Of a stretch of DNA of 64,000 nt, positions 41,360-51,758 are shown piece by piece. Source of the DNA: Tuctoria greenei. Its lineage: Eukaryota; Streptophyta; Magnoliopsida; Poales; Poaceae. The notes under the pieces are model-generated. The model did not search any database and had not been told where the DNA came from. It worked only from the letters and a program-made list of their open reading frames with translations. Position 1 is the first letter of the stretch. The number at the start of each line of letters is the position of its first letter. The stretch lies in the NCBI GenBank assembly GCA_036927565.1, contig JAYESD010000001.1:275539560-275603559 (forward strand). Direction: 5' to 3'. A program made the translations under genes and the position numbers.

Positions 41360-43020
41360 TGAAAGTGCATCTAGGTTCCCCGTGGGTTTTGGATGATTGA
41401 TGACGACAATTAAGTCGCTAATGAGCTCAAGTGATCTTTAGCACAGATGTGGACTCGATCGGAGACGCAAACCCTCAAAAAGTAAAAGGAAGGAAACGGA
41501 GTCGACTCGAAGCGTAGAAACTAGGGTTTCTAGCGTGTTGAGTTGGACTAGCCGTAGAAATAGGAGGGTGTGTGCGTAAAGTGCAATGAGATCAAGTTAG
41601 GAGCCCAAGAGTGGTGGTTTAGGTAGAAACCCCCCTTGAAAGTTGAAGTTAGAGTAGTCTGGCAGGAGGGGCCGGACTAGTCCGCCTGAGGGTCGGACTA
41701 GTCCGCTCCTGGGCAGACTAGTCTGTTTGGGCACAGACCAAAAGGTCCTGTGTAACTTCGGACTAGTCCGTAGTGGGACGGACTAGTCCGTGGTACCCCT
41801 AGGGTGAAGTTTCGGGACTAAGTCCAGGAGAGCGGACTTGTCCGTTTTGGGGCGGACCAAAAGGTTCTGAGTGAGATCGTACTAGTCCGTCCATGGGCCA
41901 GACTAGTCCGTGTTGCTAAGTGCAGAGAGGTTTTGCGACTAAGTCTGGGAAGGCCGGACTAGTCCGCCCTTGGGGCCGGACTAGTCCGTGGTCTTCAGAC
42001 TAGTCCGTTTTCACACGGAACAAAAGGTTCTATGTGAGATCGGACTAGTCCGGTGAGGGCCGGACTAGTCCGTTGTTGAAGTTACCGTTTGAATTTGAAG
42101 TTTGGCGGGTAGTGTGACGATTGCCGCGCAGTGCGACAGTTGTCAGAGGGATCAGTGGTCCCCTAGACCGGACTAGTCCGGGCCGTAGGCCGGACTAGTC
42201 CGCCCATCTGCTGAAGTCAGCAGTATGGGCTTGGGACCTCTATAAATAGAGGTCCCCTGGGTTCTTTTGAACAACTTCTTGAGCAACCTGTAACCCTAGC
42301 GCCGCCACATCAAAACTTGGAGCATTCTTGAGCCTCTTTCTTGCCTACTTTCCCTCTAAAACTAATTCTTGAGTGGATTAGGGTTTAGTGAGGTGGAAAA
42401 GAGGAAGAACATCGCGCTTAGGCTCCCGGTTTGATCTCTTGCACTTTGTGAATCATTGAAATCTGTGGCTTGAGTTAATCTTTGTGATTTGCGATTGTAA
42501 TTATGGTGGGAGCCTCAGATTGTGAGAAGCCCCAACGAATCTTGTATTCATTCTTTGTGATAGTGGAGAACCAAGTTAGGCCCGTGCGGTAAACTTGGTG
42601 AGGGAAGGGTTGTTGAACCCGGTCCTTTGTGGACTCCTCAACGGGGACGTAGATTCCTTGTGTGGGATCGAACTTCGGGATAAAATCCTTGTGTCTCCGT
42701 GTTCTTCGCATTTCGTTTATCGAATATTTCATTCTAGGGTTGCTAGTTTTGTCTTGTACTTCATATTGCTATAAACTTGTTTCTCTTAGTCATATACTTG
42801 TGTTGGTAGTTGCTAAACTTGACATAACCATATCCTCACCTGTAGCTTCGAGAAAATCGCCTTAAAACTAGCTAGAAACACCTTTTAGGGATCTTCTCGC
42901 AGGCTGACCGGACTAGTCCGCCCCCAGACCGGACTAGTCCGCCCCCTGTAATTTAATCTCGTTTTATTGAGTCATTTGCAGGTCGATTAGCCTATTCACC
43001 CCCCCTCTAGGCAACTTTCA
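41360..43020 (+). repeat. 5' LTR of element B
   Basis: It begins TGAAAGTGCATC and ends GGCAACTTTCA. About fifteen CGGACTAGTCCG-type palindromes lie at 41660-42205 and two more at 42908-42950. The TATA box (CTATAAATAG) sits in the centre of an inverted repeat at 42233-42256, with 11-bp arms GGGACCTCTAT and ATAGAGGTCCC. Confidence 0.95.
41665..42205. repeat. CGGACTAGTCCG palindrome cluster in the LTR of element B
   Basis: About fifteen copies, many the exact 12-mer, are spaced about 20-60 bp apart immediately upstream of the TATA hairpin. The other LTR has the same cluster at 52072-52605 with a few substitutions. Confidence 0.93.
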
Positions 43021-43022
43021 AT

Positions 43023-43034
43023 TGGTATCAGAGC
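43023..43034 (+). promoter_or_regulatory. Primer binding site of element B (tRNA-iMet)
   Basis: TGGTATCAGAGC begins 2 nt after the 5' LTR. Confidence 0.95.
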
Positions 43035-43069
43035 AGGAATCTCCACAAAGAGTCTAACAACTCGGAGAG

Positions 43070-45355
43070 ATGGCCGGAGTGGTGTTTGAAGAGGTGTCGA
43101 TCAATGATTCTCAACCGACACGTGAGGAGACAATGGATTATCAAGACAAGCCAACCGATGATGAGGAGACTCGCCAGCTCAAGGCGAAGCTCTGGGAGAA
43201 GCTGAAGATTGCTGCGGTTGAACCGTCAAGCTCATCAAGTGGTGGCAGCGGAGTCAACTACAACCAACAAGGGTTCAACTATGAACGCCTTGCCGTCAAC
43301 AACCACTACCTTTCCATCCCATTGGGGAAACCTCCCCAATTCGATGGAACTGACTATGGGATGTGGAAGCACAACATGAAGATCCACCTTGTGTCACTCA
43401 ATCCCTCACTATGGCAAATTGTGTTGACCGGGGTGCACATCCCTAAAAATGTAGAAGATATCACACCGGAGCAAGCCGTGCTCCTTCACCGCAATGCTCA
43501 AGCGGCCGGAGTAATCATTTCATCCCTCTCAAGAGATGAGTTCAACTGAGTGGATGGACTTGAGGTGGCCAAAGATATTTGGGACACTCTCAAGACGGCT
43601 CATGAAGGCAACCGAGTCGTCAAGGAAGCAAAGATTGAACTTATTGAAGGAGAGCTCGGGAGGTTTGCCATTATGGATGGTGAATCTCCCCAAGAGATGT
43701 AGAACTGCCTAAAGATACTCATCAACAAGAGTAGATCTTATGGATGTACCAAGTGGACGGGCCACGAGGTGGTGAAGAGAATGATCCGGGCATTCATGCC
43801 TAGGAACGTCTCTCTATGCTCCATGATTCGAGAAAGTCCGGGGTTTGCCAGAATGACCCCGGAAGAGGTCCTTGGAAGGATCATTAATCACGAGATCATG
43901 GAAAAGGATGCGCTCTTCTACAACGACCTTCAAAGATTCACCGCCTCGAAGATGAAGAATGTTGCGCTCAAAGCAACATCCTCCCCAAAAGAGCAAAAGG
44001 AAGATGATGAGGAGAGCCTTGACACCGATGAGGAAGAGGCCTTCTTCATCAACAACTTCAAGACGATGATGAGGAGAAGAAAAGGAGGATACAAGCATGA
44101 AGGAAAAGGCAAAGAAAAGGCAAGGCCCAAAAACAAGAGGGCTTGCTACAATTGTGGCGAGTATGGCCACTTCATAGTTGATTGCCCCCATGAAGAAGTG
44201 AAGAAGAAAAAGGAGGGCAAGCCTCAAGAGAAGAAGTTCTTCAAGAAGAAAAGGCCCTCCGGACAAGCACACTTGGGCAAGGAGTGGGACTCTAACGATG
44301 AGTCCTCCTCCTAAGAAGAAGAGGAGAAGATGGCCACCATAGCCATCGGGAGGAGCTCCAAGGGAAGCAAGCTCTTCCCCAACCTCAACAACGACTACAA
44401 ACCAACTTGCCTTATGGCAAAGGAGGGAAGGAGAAAGGTAACATCTCACTCCTCCTCCTCCATTTCCTCTCATGATGAATTTGATAGCGCCAGTGAAAAT
44501 GAGCACATGTTTAAGGACATAAGCAAAAGCACCTTGCGTAGGATGAAGTTGCTTATGGATGAGATCTTTGAGAAGGAGGAGCTCATCAACAGACAAGAGG
44601 ACATGCTCATCCTTGAAAAGGAGAGATGTCAAGAGCTTAATGAGCTCCTTGAGATTGAAAGAGAGAAGAGCAAGGCATTGGAACACGAACTTGCTTTAAG
44701 CAAGAAAACGTGTTCAAGTCTTGAGGAGAAATCAATTGAGCTCAAGGATGAACTTGGGAACTTGACAAAAGTTAACAAGATCCTTGAGACTCAAGTTGGG
44801 TCCCTTAAGAACAATGTAGCCTCTTCCTCCAAGAGCTCAACCTCCTCAAAGGCCTCATCCAATGCAACCACGCCTTGCAAGTGCTCTAACTTAATCCTTA
44901 AACTTAAGGATGAACTGAACTTAGCGCAAGGCAAGCAAGCACCTAAGGGTGCCATCTTTGACAAGTAGAAGGTGGCGTATGCACGAAGTGCATACACCAA
45001 CACAAGACCTCCCCATGTCAAGGATGGTCTTGGCTATACTAGAAGTGGTAGGCACAACGCCAAAACCTCCAAGTATAGCAAAGACATGATTGTCTTTGTT
45101 AAGGAAAGTTCATCTACAACTAAAATTGAGAAGGAGACATCTACTAGCAACAAAATGCCTAAATTTGAACCGCATCCTCTATTTCATGATTTTGATGCTT
45201 CTTACGTGCTTATGAGGAACAAATATGGCAAGGTATTTGCTAGACATGTTGGGCCACTTCGCAAGAGTCCCAAGCCTTGCGTGTGGGTTCCCAAATGCCT
45301 TACCACTAACGTCAAAGGACCCAACTCCACTTGGGTACCTAAAAGGAAGGCATAA
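43070..45355 (+). pseudogene. Gag of element B with in-frame stops
   Basis: One frame runs through the region, starting MAGVVFEEVSINDSQP. The capsid-type block GKPPQFDGTDYGMWKHNMK is near residue 85 and a CCHC knuckle, CYNCGEYGHFIVDC, is at about 44144-44185. A Lys/Glu-rich coiled-coil half and a C-terminal WVPKCLTTNV/WVPKRKA block follow. Premature stops are TGA at 43547, TAG at 43700, TAA at 44312 and TAG at 44966. The SIRE-like length (about 760 codons) is kept, with no frameshift. Gag should be truncated, so this copy is probably not autonomous. Confidence 0.9.
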
Positions 45356-45368
45356 TCTTGTTTTGTAG

Positions 45369-48300
45369 GCATACTCCTCCGGTGGTTCCAAATGGGTGCT
45401 CGATAGTGAGTGCACAAACCACATGACCAGAGAGAGGACGATGTTCGAGGAGTATGAAGAACACGATGATCCAAATGAAGGAATCCTCTTTGGAGACAAT
45501 AGCCGAGGAAAAATCCTTGGCTCCGGTAAAATTGTCATCTCTCCTCAACACACTCTTTCTAGCGTTCTACACATTGATTCTTTAGACTATAACCTCTTGT
45601 CCATATCACAACTATGTGACAAGGGTTATAATTGTGTTTTCACTAATGAGGGTGTGAGCGTCCTTAGAAGAAGTGATAACTCAATCACTTTTAAGGGTGT
45701 GCTCAAGGGAAAGCTTTATCTTGTGGACTTTGCGTCGGATAAAGCTCAACTTGACACATGCTTAATGGCGAAAACCAATATGGGATGGCTTTGGCATAGA
45801 CGGCTGGCCCATGTTGGCATGAGGAACTTACAAAAGCTTCTTAAGGGCGATCACATCCATGGCTTGAAGAATGTTGTCTTCGAAAAAGACAGGCCATGTA
45901 GTGCGTGCCAAGCGGGGAAGCAAGTAGGAGCTCAACATCCCTCCAAGAACATCATGACGACGACAAGACCGTTGGAGCTGCTACACATGGACCTTTTCGG
46001 GCCAATAACCTACATAAGCATTGGCGGTAACAAATATGGTCTTGTTATTGTTGATGACTTTTCTCGTTTCACTTGGGTGTTTTTCTTGCATGATAAGGGT
46101 GAAACCCATGGTGTCCTCAAGAGGTTCTTGAGGAGAGCTCAAAATGAGTTCGCCTCAAGAATCAAAGCTATAAGAAGTGACAACGGCACCGAGTTCAAAA
46201 ACACTCAAGTAGAAGAATTCTTGGATGAGGAAGGCATCAAGCATGAATTTTCAGCTCCATACTCCCCTCAACAAAACGGGGTGGCGGAACGGAAGAACAG
46301 AACACTCATTGAGATGTCAAGGACGATGCTTGATGAGTACAAGACATCGGACCGGTTTTGGGCGGAGGCGGTTAACACCGCTTGCCACGCCGTCAATCGA
46401 TTATACCTCCACCGCCTCCTCAAGAAGACTCCCTACGAGCTTCTAGTTGGTAAGAAACCCAATGTCTCTTATTTTCATGTTTTTGGGAGCAAGTGTTATA
46501 TTCTCAACAAGAAGCCTAGGACTTCAAAGTTTGCCTCAAAGTCCGATGAGGGTTTCTTGCTTGGCTATGACTCAAACACTCACGCCTACCGTGTCTTCAA
46601 CAAAACCTCCGAAATTGTTGAAATAACACGCGACGTGGTGTTTGATGAAACTAATGGCTCCCAAGTGGAGCAAGTTGATCAAAGTGTGCTAGATCAAGAA
46701 GACTCTCCACAAGAAGCACTTAGGAGAATGGCACTTGGAGATGTTCGACCACAAGAACAACCTCAATGCTCAAGTGACCAACCACAAGATGATGCAAGTA
46801 CTCCTCCATGTGATCAAGTTGTTGACGGTCAAGTAGGACCTCAAAACGATCAAGAAGATGAAAGTCAAGGGAGAGGCACTCATCAAGGGGGAGATCAAGA
46901 AGAAGAAGAAGATGGTGATGACTCAAGAGCTCAACCTCCACATCCTCGCGTACATCAAAGTGTTCAACGGGATCACCCCGTTGACAACATACTAGGAGAC
47001 ATTACTAAAGGGGTAATCACTCGTTCTCGTGTTGCAAACTTTTGTGAACATTACTCTTTTGTCTCTTCTTTGGAGCCTCATAGGGTTGAAGATGCCTTGA
47101 GAGATCCGGATTGGGTGGTGGCCATGCAAGAGGAGCTTAACAACTTCGAGAGGAACAAAGTTTGGGAGCTTGTCAAGCGTCCACAAGCAAATGTTGTAGG
47201 CACCAAGTGGGTGTTCCGCAACAAGCAATATGAACATGGTGTTGTGACAAGGAACAAGGCACGACTTGTGGCCAAGGGGTACTCACAAGTCGAAGGTTTG
47301 GATTTTGATGAAACCTTTGCTCCAGTAGCTAGGTTAGAGTCAATTCGAATATTACTTGCCTTTGCTACTCACCATGATTTTAAGCTCTATCAAATGGACG
47401 TCAAGAGTGCGTTCCTAAATGGCCCAATCAAGGAGGAAGTATATGTGGAGCAACCACCGGGCTTCGAAGACCAAGAATTCCCAAACCATGTCTTCAAATT
47501 GCGTAAGGCTCTCTATGGCCTCAAACAAGCTCCTAGAGCTTGGTATGAGTGTCTTAGAGACTTTCTAATTGAAAATGGTTTTAAGATAGGAAAAGCTGAT
47601 TATACTCTATTTACGAAGCACTTCAATGATGATCTTTTTGTGTGCCAAATATATGTCGATGACATTATATTTGGTTCTACTAACAAAGTGTTTTGTGATG
47701 AGTTTTCAAAGATTATGACGGAAAGATTTGAGATGTCCATGATGGGGGAGTTGAAGTTCTTTTTAGGTTTCCAAGTCAAGCAACTCAAAGAAGGCACGTT
47801 CACAAGTCAAACAAAGTACACTCAAGACATATTGAAGAAGTTTGACATGGACAAGGCCAAACCCATTAAGACCCCTATGGCGACGAATGGACACCTAGAC
47901 CTCAACGAAGATGGTCCAAGTGTGGACCAAAAGGTATATCGCTCCATGATTGGCTCCCTGTTATATCTTTGTGCGTCTAGACCGGATATCATGCTTAGTG
48001 TGTGTATGTGTGCACGGTTTCAAGCTGCACCAAAGGTGTGTCCTTTGACCGCCGTGAAGAGAATTCTTAGATATCTAGTTCACACACCGAGCCTAGGACT
48101 TTGGTACCCCAAAGGATCCAAGTTCAACCTCATTGGTTATTCCGATGCGGATTATGCGGGGTGCAAAGTTGATAGAAAGAGCACATCCGGGACATGCCAA
48201 TTCTTGGGTAGATCATTAGTGTCTTGGTCCTCTAAGAAACAAAATTCCATTGCTCTCTCCACAGCCGAAGCGGAGTACGTCGCAGCCGGAAGTTGTTGTG

Positions 48301-48605
48301 CACAACTTCTGTGGATGAGACAAACTCTAAGGGATTATGGTATAAACTTGCGCCATATCCCTCTCCTATGTGACAATGAGAGCGCCATCAAAATAGCCCA
48401 TAATCCAGTTGAGCACTCAAGGACCAAACACATAGACATTAGACACCATTTCTTGAGAGATCATTCCTTAAAGGGGGATATAGTGATTTCCCATGTGAGA
48501 ACCGAGAACCAACTAGCCGACATATTCACCAAGCCCCTAGATGAGAAGCGATTTTGTGAGCTTAGGAGTGAGCTCAATATCTTAGATTCTCAAAATGTGG
48601 CTTGA
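45369..48605 (+). CDS. Pol polyprotein of element B
   Basis: The frame is open for about 1078 codons, from right after a TAG in TTTTGTAG|GCATAC (an excellent 3' splice-site sequence) to 48605. Protease reads WVLDSECTNHM: the catalytic D-S-G is D-S-E here. Integrase has HRRLAH ... CSACQ, LHMDLFGP and RSDNGTEF. RT has TKWVFRNK and YVDDIIFG, and RNase H has DADYAGC, STAEAEY and CDNESA. No ATG is near the frame start, so expression needs splicing, read-through or frameshifting from gag. RT and integrase look competent; the protease is doubtful. Confidence 0.94.
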   Translation, partial: AYSSGGSKWVLDSECTNHMTRERTMFEEYEEHDDPNEGILFGDNSRGKILGSGKIVISPQHTLSSVLHIDSLDYNLLSISQLCDKGYNCVFTNEGVSVLRRSDNSITFKGVLKGKLYLVDFASDKAQLDTCLMAKTNMGWLWHRRLAHVGMRNLQKLLKGDHIHGLKNVVFEKDRPCSACQAGKQVGAQHPSKNIMTTTRPLELLHMDLFGPITYISIGGNKYGLVIVDDFSRFTWVFFLHDKGETHGVLKRFLRRAQNEFASRIKAIRSDNGTEFKNTQVEEFLDEEGIKHEFSAPYSPQQNGVAERKNRTLIEMSRTMLDEYKTSDRFWAEAVNTACHAVNRLYLHRLLKKTPYELLVGKKPNVSYFHVFGSKCYILNKKPRTSKFASKSDEGFLLGYDSNTHAYRVFNKTSEIVEITRDVVFDETNGSQVEQVDQSVLDQEDSPQEALRRMALGDVRPQEQPQCSSDQPQDDASTPPCDQVVDGQVGPQNDQEDESQGRGTHQGGDQEEEEDGDDSRAQPPHPRVHQSVQRDHPVDNILGDITKGVITRSRVANFCEHYSFVSSLEPHRVEDALRDPDWVVAMQEELNNFERNKVWELVKRPQANVVGTKWVFRNKQYEHGVVTRNKARLVAKGYSQVEGLDFDETFAPVARLESIRILLAFATHHDFKLYQMDVKSAFLNGPIKEEVYVEQPPGFEDQEFPNHVFKLRKALYGLKQAPRAWYECLRDFLIENGFKIGKADYTLFTKHFNDDLFVCQIYVDDIIFGSTNKVFCDEFSKIMTERFEMSMMGELKFFLGFQVKQLKEGTFTSQTKYTQDILKKFDMDKAKPIKTPMATNGHLDLNEDGPSVDQKVYRSMIGSLLYLCASRPDIMLSVCMCARFQAAPKVCPLTAVKRILRYLVHTPSLGLWYPKGSKFNLIGYSDADYAGCKVDRKSTSGTCQFLGRSLVSWSSKKQNSIALSTAEAEYVAAGSCCAQLLWMRQTLRDYGINLRHIPLLCDNESAIKIAHNPVEHSRTKHIDIRHHFLRDHSLKGDIVISHVRTENQLADIFTKPLDEKRFCELRSELNILDSQNVA

Positions 48606-48842
48606 AATATGAACATCTGAATGTTTACTTATGCCTTGTTCAAAAGAATGCATGTGTTTTGAAAAACTCTCTCTATCTCAATTTTCTCCTAAATATTTGA
48701 AAAACTAGTGACCTTGTGAGTCATGGTCATAGTTTGAATGTTGATTGCTTACTGACCATATTCACAAAGTTTTGTTGTGCTATTTGTCCAATAGGACCTA
48801 TAGTTGTGGGCTTGAACTCGTATATATTGTCTTCTACCCAGT
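48606..48842 (+). other. Spacer after pol of element B
   Basis: Non-coding AT-rich sequence. A CGTATATATTG word lies at 48819-48829, just upstream of the palindrome cluster. Confidence 0.6.
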
Positions 48843-48972
48843 AGGACCGGACTAGTCCGCCCTAAGGCCAGACAAGTCCAGAGGCAGACTAGTCTGCGGC
48901 TGGTCTGCGCACCGGACTAGTCCGCTCTGGTATCGGACTAGTCCGGCCCTTGGGGGCTTAAACCCCCAGGGG
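48843..48972 (+). promoter_or_regulatory. Candidate internal promoter of the third ORF in element B
   Basis: At least four CGGACTAGTCCG-type palindromes (48848-48945) are followed by an inverted repeat CCCTTGGGGG / CCCCCAGGGG with CTTAAA as loop (48947-48972). The order palindromes, then AT core inside a hairpin, copies the LTR promoter of the same element. A long pyrimidine-rich leader follows (48975-49030). One more palindrome pair lies at 49350-49383. Confidence 0.5.
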
Positions 48973-49485
48973 CGGCCCAGACCCCTCCTCTCTCCCCTCA
49001 CTCTCGCCTCTCTCTCTCCCGCGCTCAAGCAACCGCCCCATCGGTGATTTTTCGCTCCAACCACCAAAACTCGCATCCAATCTGCACATTGAAGCCTTTA
49101 GGGGTGTGGGATCGTTTCCCCACACTTCTTCGACGCTTTCCTACTCCGATCTCGTCGATTTCTTCGGATTTGAGGAGGTATTTCCCTCCTTTCAAAAATT
49201 CCTCTCATTTTTGATTCTTGGAGTTTTTGATAGGAGTACCTTCACTTATGTTGCTTCATACATTCGTGCGATCATATTCTAGAAGTATTGCGCGTTGAGT
49301 TGAAGATTTTTCAAAGAATCGTTAGGGTTAGGGTTCATCCTGTGCAACCCGGACTAGTCCGGCCCTGGCGGACAAGTCCGTTTTGCACAGGGCAAACCCT
49401 AATCCTAGCTATCTCTTGAGATTCCTTCCGCAATATTTCACCCCCTTGGTCTCTTATGTCCTCTTCTCGTTGTGTTTTCAGCACG

Positions 49486-51335
49486 ATGTCTGACTTCGAG
49501 CGCAATCTTCCGAGTTCCAACCCTGCGGGTGAGGAGCGCCGCACCGAGGAGAGGGGTCCTGAAGTGCCTCCCCCCCCCCCCCCCCCCCAGAGATCCCTGG
49601 GAGGCACGCACCAAATACCAAATCATCGAGGCAAGAACTAAGGCTGCCCTCATCGAGGCGCAGAAAGCAAAGGAAGAACGGCGGTTGAAGACACTTGAAG
49701 CTTCCAGAGTAGCCGCCTCTGTCTACAATGAGGACGAAGCCATTGCTCGTGCTACTGAAGACTCTCTCCGTGAGGCACGGAAGAAGAAGAGAGAAGATAG
49801 AGAGGCTCACAATTCCAGGGCCGTAGAGGCAAATGTCCCCAAGAGGAAGAAGCTCGTCACCATTGGCGAGAAGGCTAAGGGCAAGGAGCAAGCCCAAGGG
49901 GTAGCTGAGCCTAGGGTCGAGCGTGACCCTAAGAAGGGAAAGGCTCCGGCTCCAGTCGAGCCGAAGAAGAAAAAGCCATCTGTTAAGGTGCCAGCCAAGA
50001 AGGCAGCCGGAGGGGTAGTAATCCGTGAGAAAGGGAAGGCCCAGGCCATTGGCCCTCTCAAGATGCACAGTCCAGCACGAAACCCCAATAGGCAGCCCAA
50101 TTTGTCTGCAAATGTGTTCAAAGGAAAGGGAGCTGAGAAGGCCAGGAGGCTAAGAGATGAGAATGTCTATAGGTTTGAGAGGTCCACCGTCGACCCTCGG
50201 TTTTGGTGTGACTTCCATTGCGATTACTACCGCACGGTCTATCAGGCAATGAAGAAGCCAGTGATCCAGGCTCAATGGGTGGACTGGGCATATATGGATA
50301 AGAAGAAACACGAGGCATTTGACCCATTGATTGAGGCAGCTAAGCGTCACGGGATCAAAGACATTCTTGGATTCAAGTATGACTGGAATGAGGATGTCAT
50401 CGTACAGTTTTATACCACATTTCACTTCCACTCTCATGGCAACCGAGCCATCACTTGGATGACAAACGGTGAGCAGTACTATGCCACCTTCGAAGTCTTT
50501 GCTCAGGCTCTTGGACTGGAGAGTCACCTGGACCATGAGATCATTATCTCTAATCTCAAGGCTATGGACAGGGATGACATGAGCTACATGTACCCTCCTC
50601 ACGTCCACTATGAAGCTGGATTGGCCAGGAACATCCTTCCCTTCTACAGCATCCTTAACAGGATTCTTAGGAGGACGGTGGCTCCTAAAGAAGGGGATGC
50701 GGGGATCATCCAGGGTCACCTCAGGCACCTGTTGGTTCTCATTGATGGACATGAGATGTTCAATCTTGTGGATTACATCTTCGATGATATCTACAACATC
50801 TCACACACACTCAACCGTGCCTGTGGCTATGCCCCTTACATAATGTGCCTGATAGAGAAGGTGTCTGGGCTCGTGTTTGTGAAGGACACCACTCACCAGC
50901 CTCTCCGACCCCAGATGCCACCTGCTGTCCCGACTCCTGCCCGGAGGAAGAATGCGGAGCCATCCTCCCGCTCCGAGGTGCCTCCTTCCGTTGCACCTCC
51001 ATCTCAGCACTCGACGGGCTCCTCTAGCAGCGGAGTCCTCAAGTTTCTTCGGTCCATCTTCACCTCGTGCCGCAAAGCCGAGGTGCGAGCTTAGAGGACT
51101 GAGCGGTACGTGAGGAAGATCTGCGACAAGCTCGAGATCCCGATGAGCCCTGAGGCCTCCGACGACGAGCTCACTCCGTACCCGCTTCTCACCCCCGACG
51201 AGTTGAAACTCTTGGGTGAGACGGAGGGTACCTCCGCACCGACCTCCGACGACGACGACGACAATGCCGATGATGATGAGGATGTCACGGACCCCGAGGC
51301 CACATAGAGTGGCAGTGATGAGGACGAGGACTAGC
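49486..51335 (+). pseudogene. Third ORF of element B (non-gag, non-pol)
   Basis: The probable start is MSDFERNLPSSNP (49486), leading into a run of 19 C (49570-49588) encoding Pro. The frame must change there to join the long frame that follows. The protein continues with a charged helical region (TKAALIEAQKAKEERR), basic clusters (PKRKK, KKKKPSVKVPAKK), and a globular domain from about 50160 (RFWCDFHCDYYRTVYQAM; VIVQFYTTFHFHSHGNR; FEVFAQALGLESHL; ILRRTVAPKEGD; FNLVDYIFDDI). An acidic tail (DDDDDNADDDED) follows, with in-frame TAGs at 51092 and 51305. The domain resembles the plant transposon-associated 'FYANL...ALGL' proteins by pattern. No membrane segment is seen. Its function is unknown. 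Confidence 0.75.
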
Positions 51336-51758
51336 TTTTAGGTCCTAGTCCCCCTTCTTTTCCTTTTTGGTGCCTTGATGCCAAAGGGGAAGAGTTAGGG
51401 GGAGTTAGTCTTTTGTGTGGTGCCTTTGGACTTGTCTTGTAATATATTTATGCTCTTGGATGTTGGATGTTTACTTTTGTGCAAGACATGCTACTATTGC
51501 TTAATTTCAATATGATGCTCTCATTGGCTATCTTTTGTTTATATAGATGTTCCTTATATCTTGTCACAATTGTTGAGCACATCACGTAGGCACCCCACCA
51601 TAACGTGTGTGGGTATGAAAGATATCCTCCACCTCTCTTACATGTTGCATACATTGAGGGGGAGTCTATCATACGCACACATGTTATGAAAACCAAATTT
51701 ATACTCTTAATTGTGAAGGACTTGATGTGTTGTCATCAATCACCAAAAAGGGGGAGAT
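51336..51758 (+). promoter_or_regulatory. 3' untranslated region and polypurine tracts of element B
   Basis: AAAAAGGGGGAGAT (51745-51758) abuts the 3' LTR and is the likely plus-strand primer. Similar tracts recur at about 51388 (AAGGGGAAGAG), 51399 (TAGGGGGAG) and 51657 (GAGGGGGAG). Confidence 0.85.

Noticed and set aside
43814..44686. A 290-codon minus-strand frame in element B
   Set aside because: It is the Leu/Phe-rich shadow of the Lys/Glu-rich gag frame on the plus strand.
49486..51335. Envelope-like protein
   Set aside because: No signal peptide, membrane segment or coiled-coil fusion region is visible; the position alone is not evidence.
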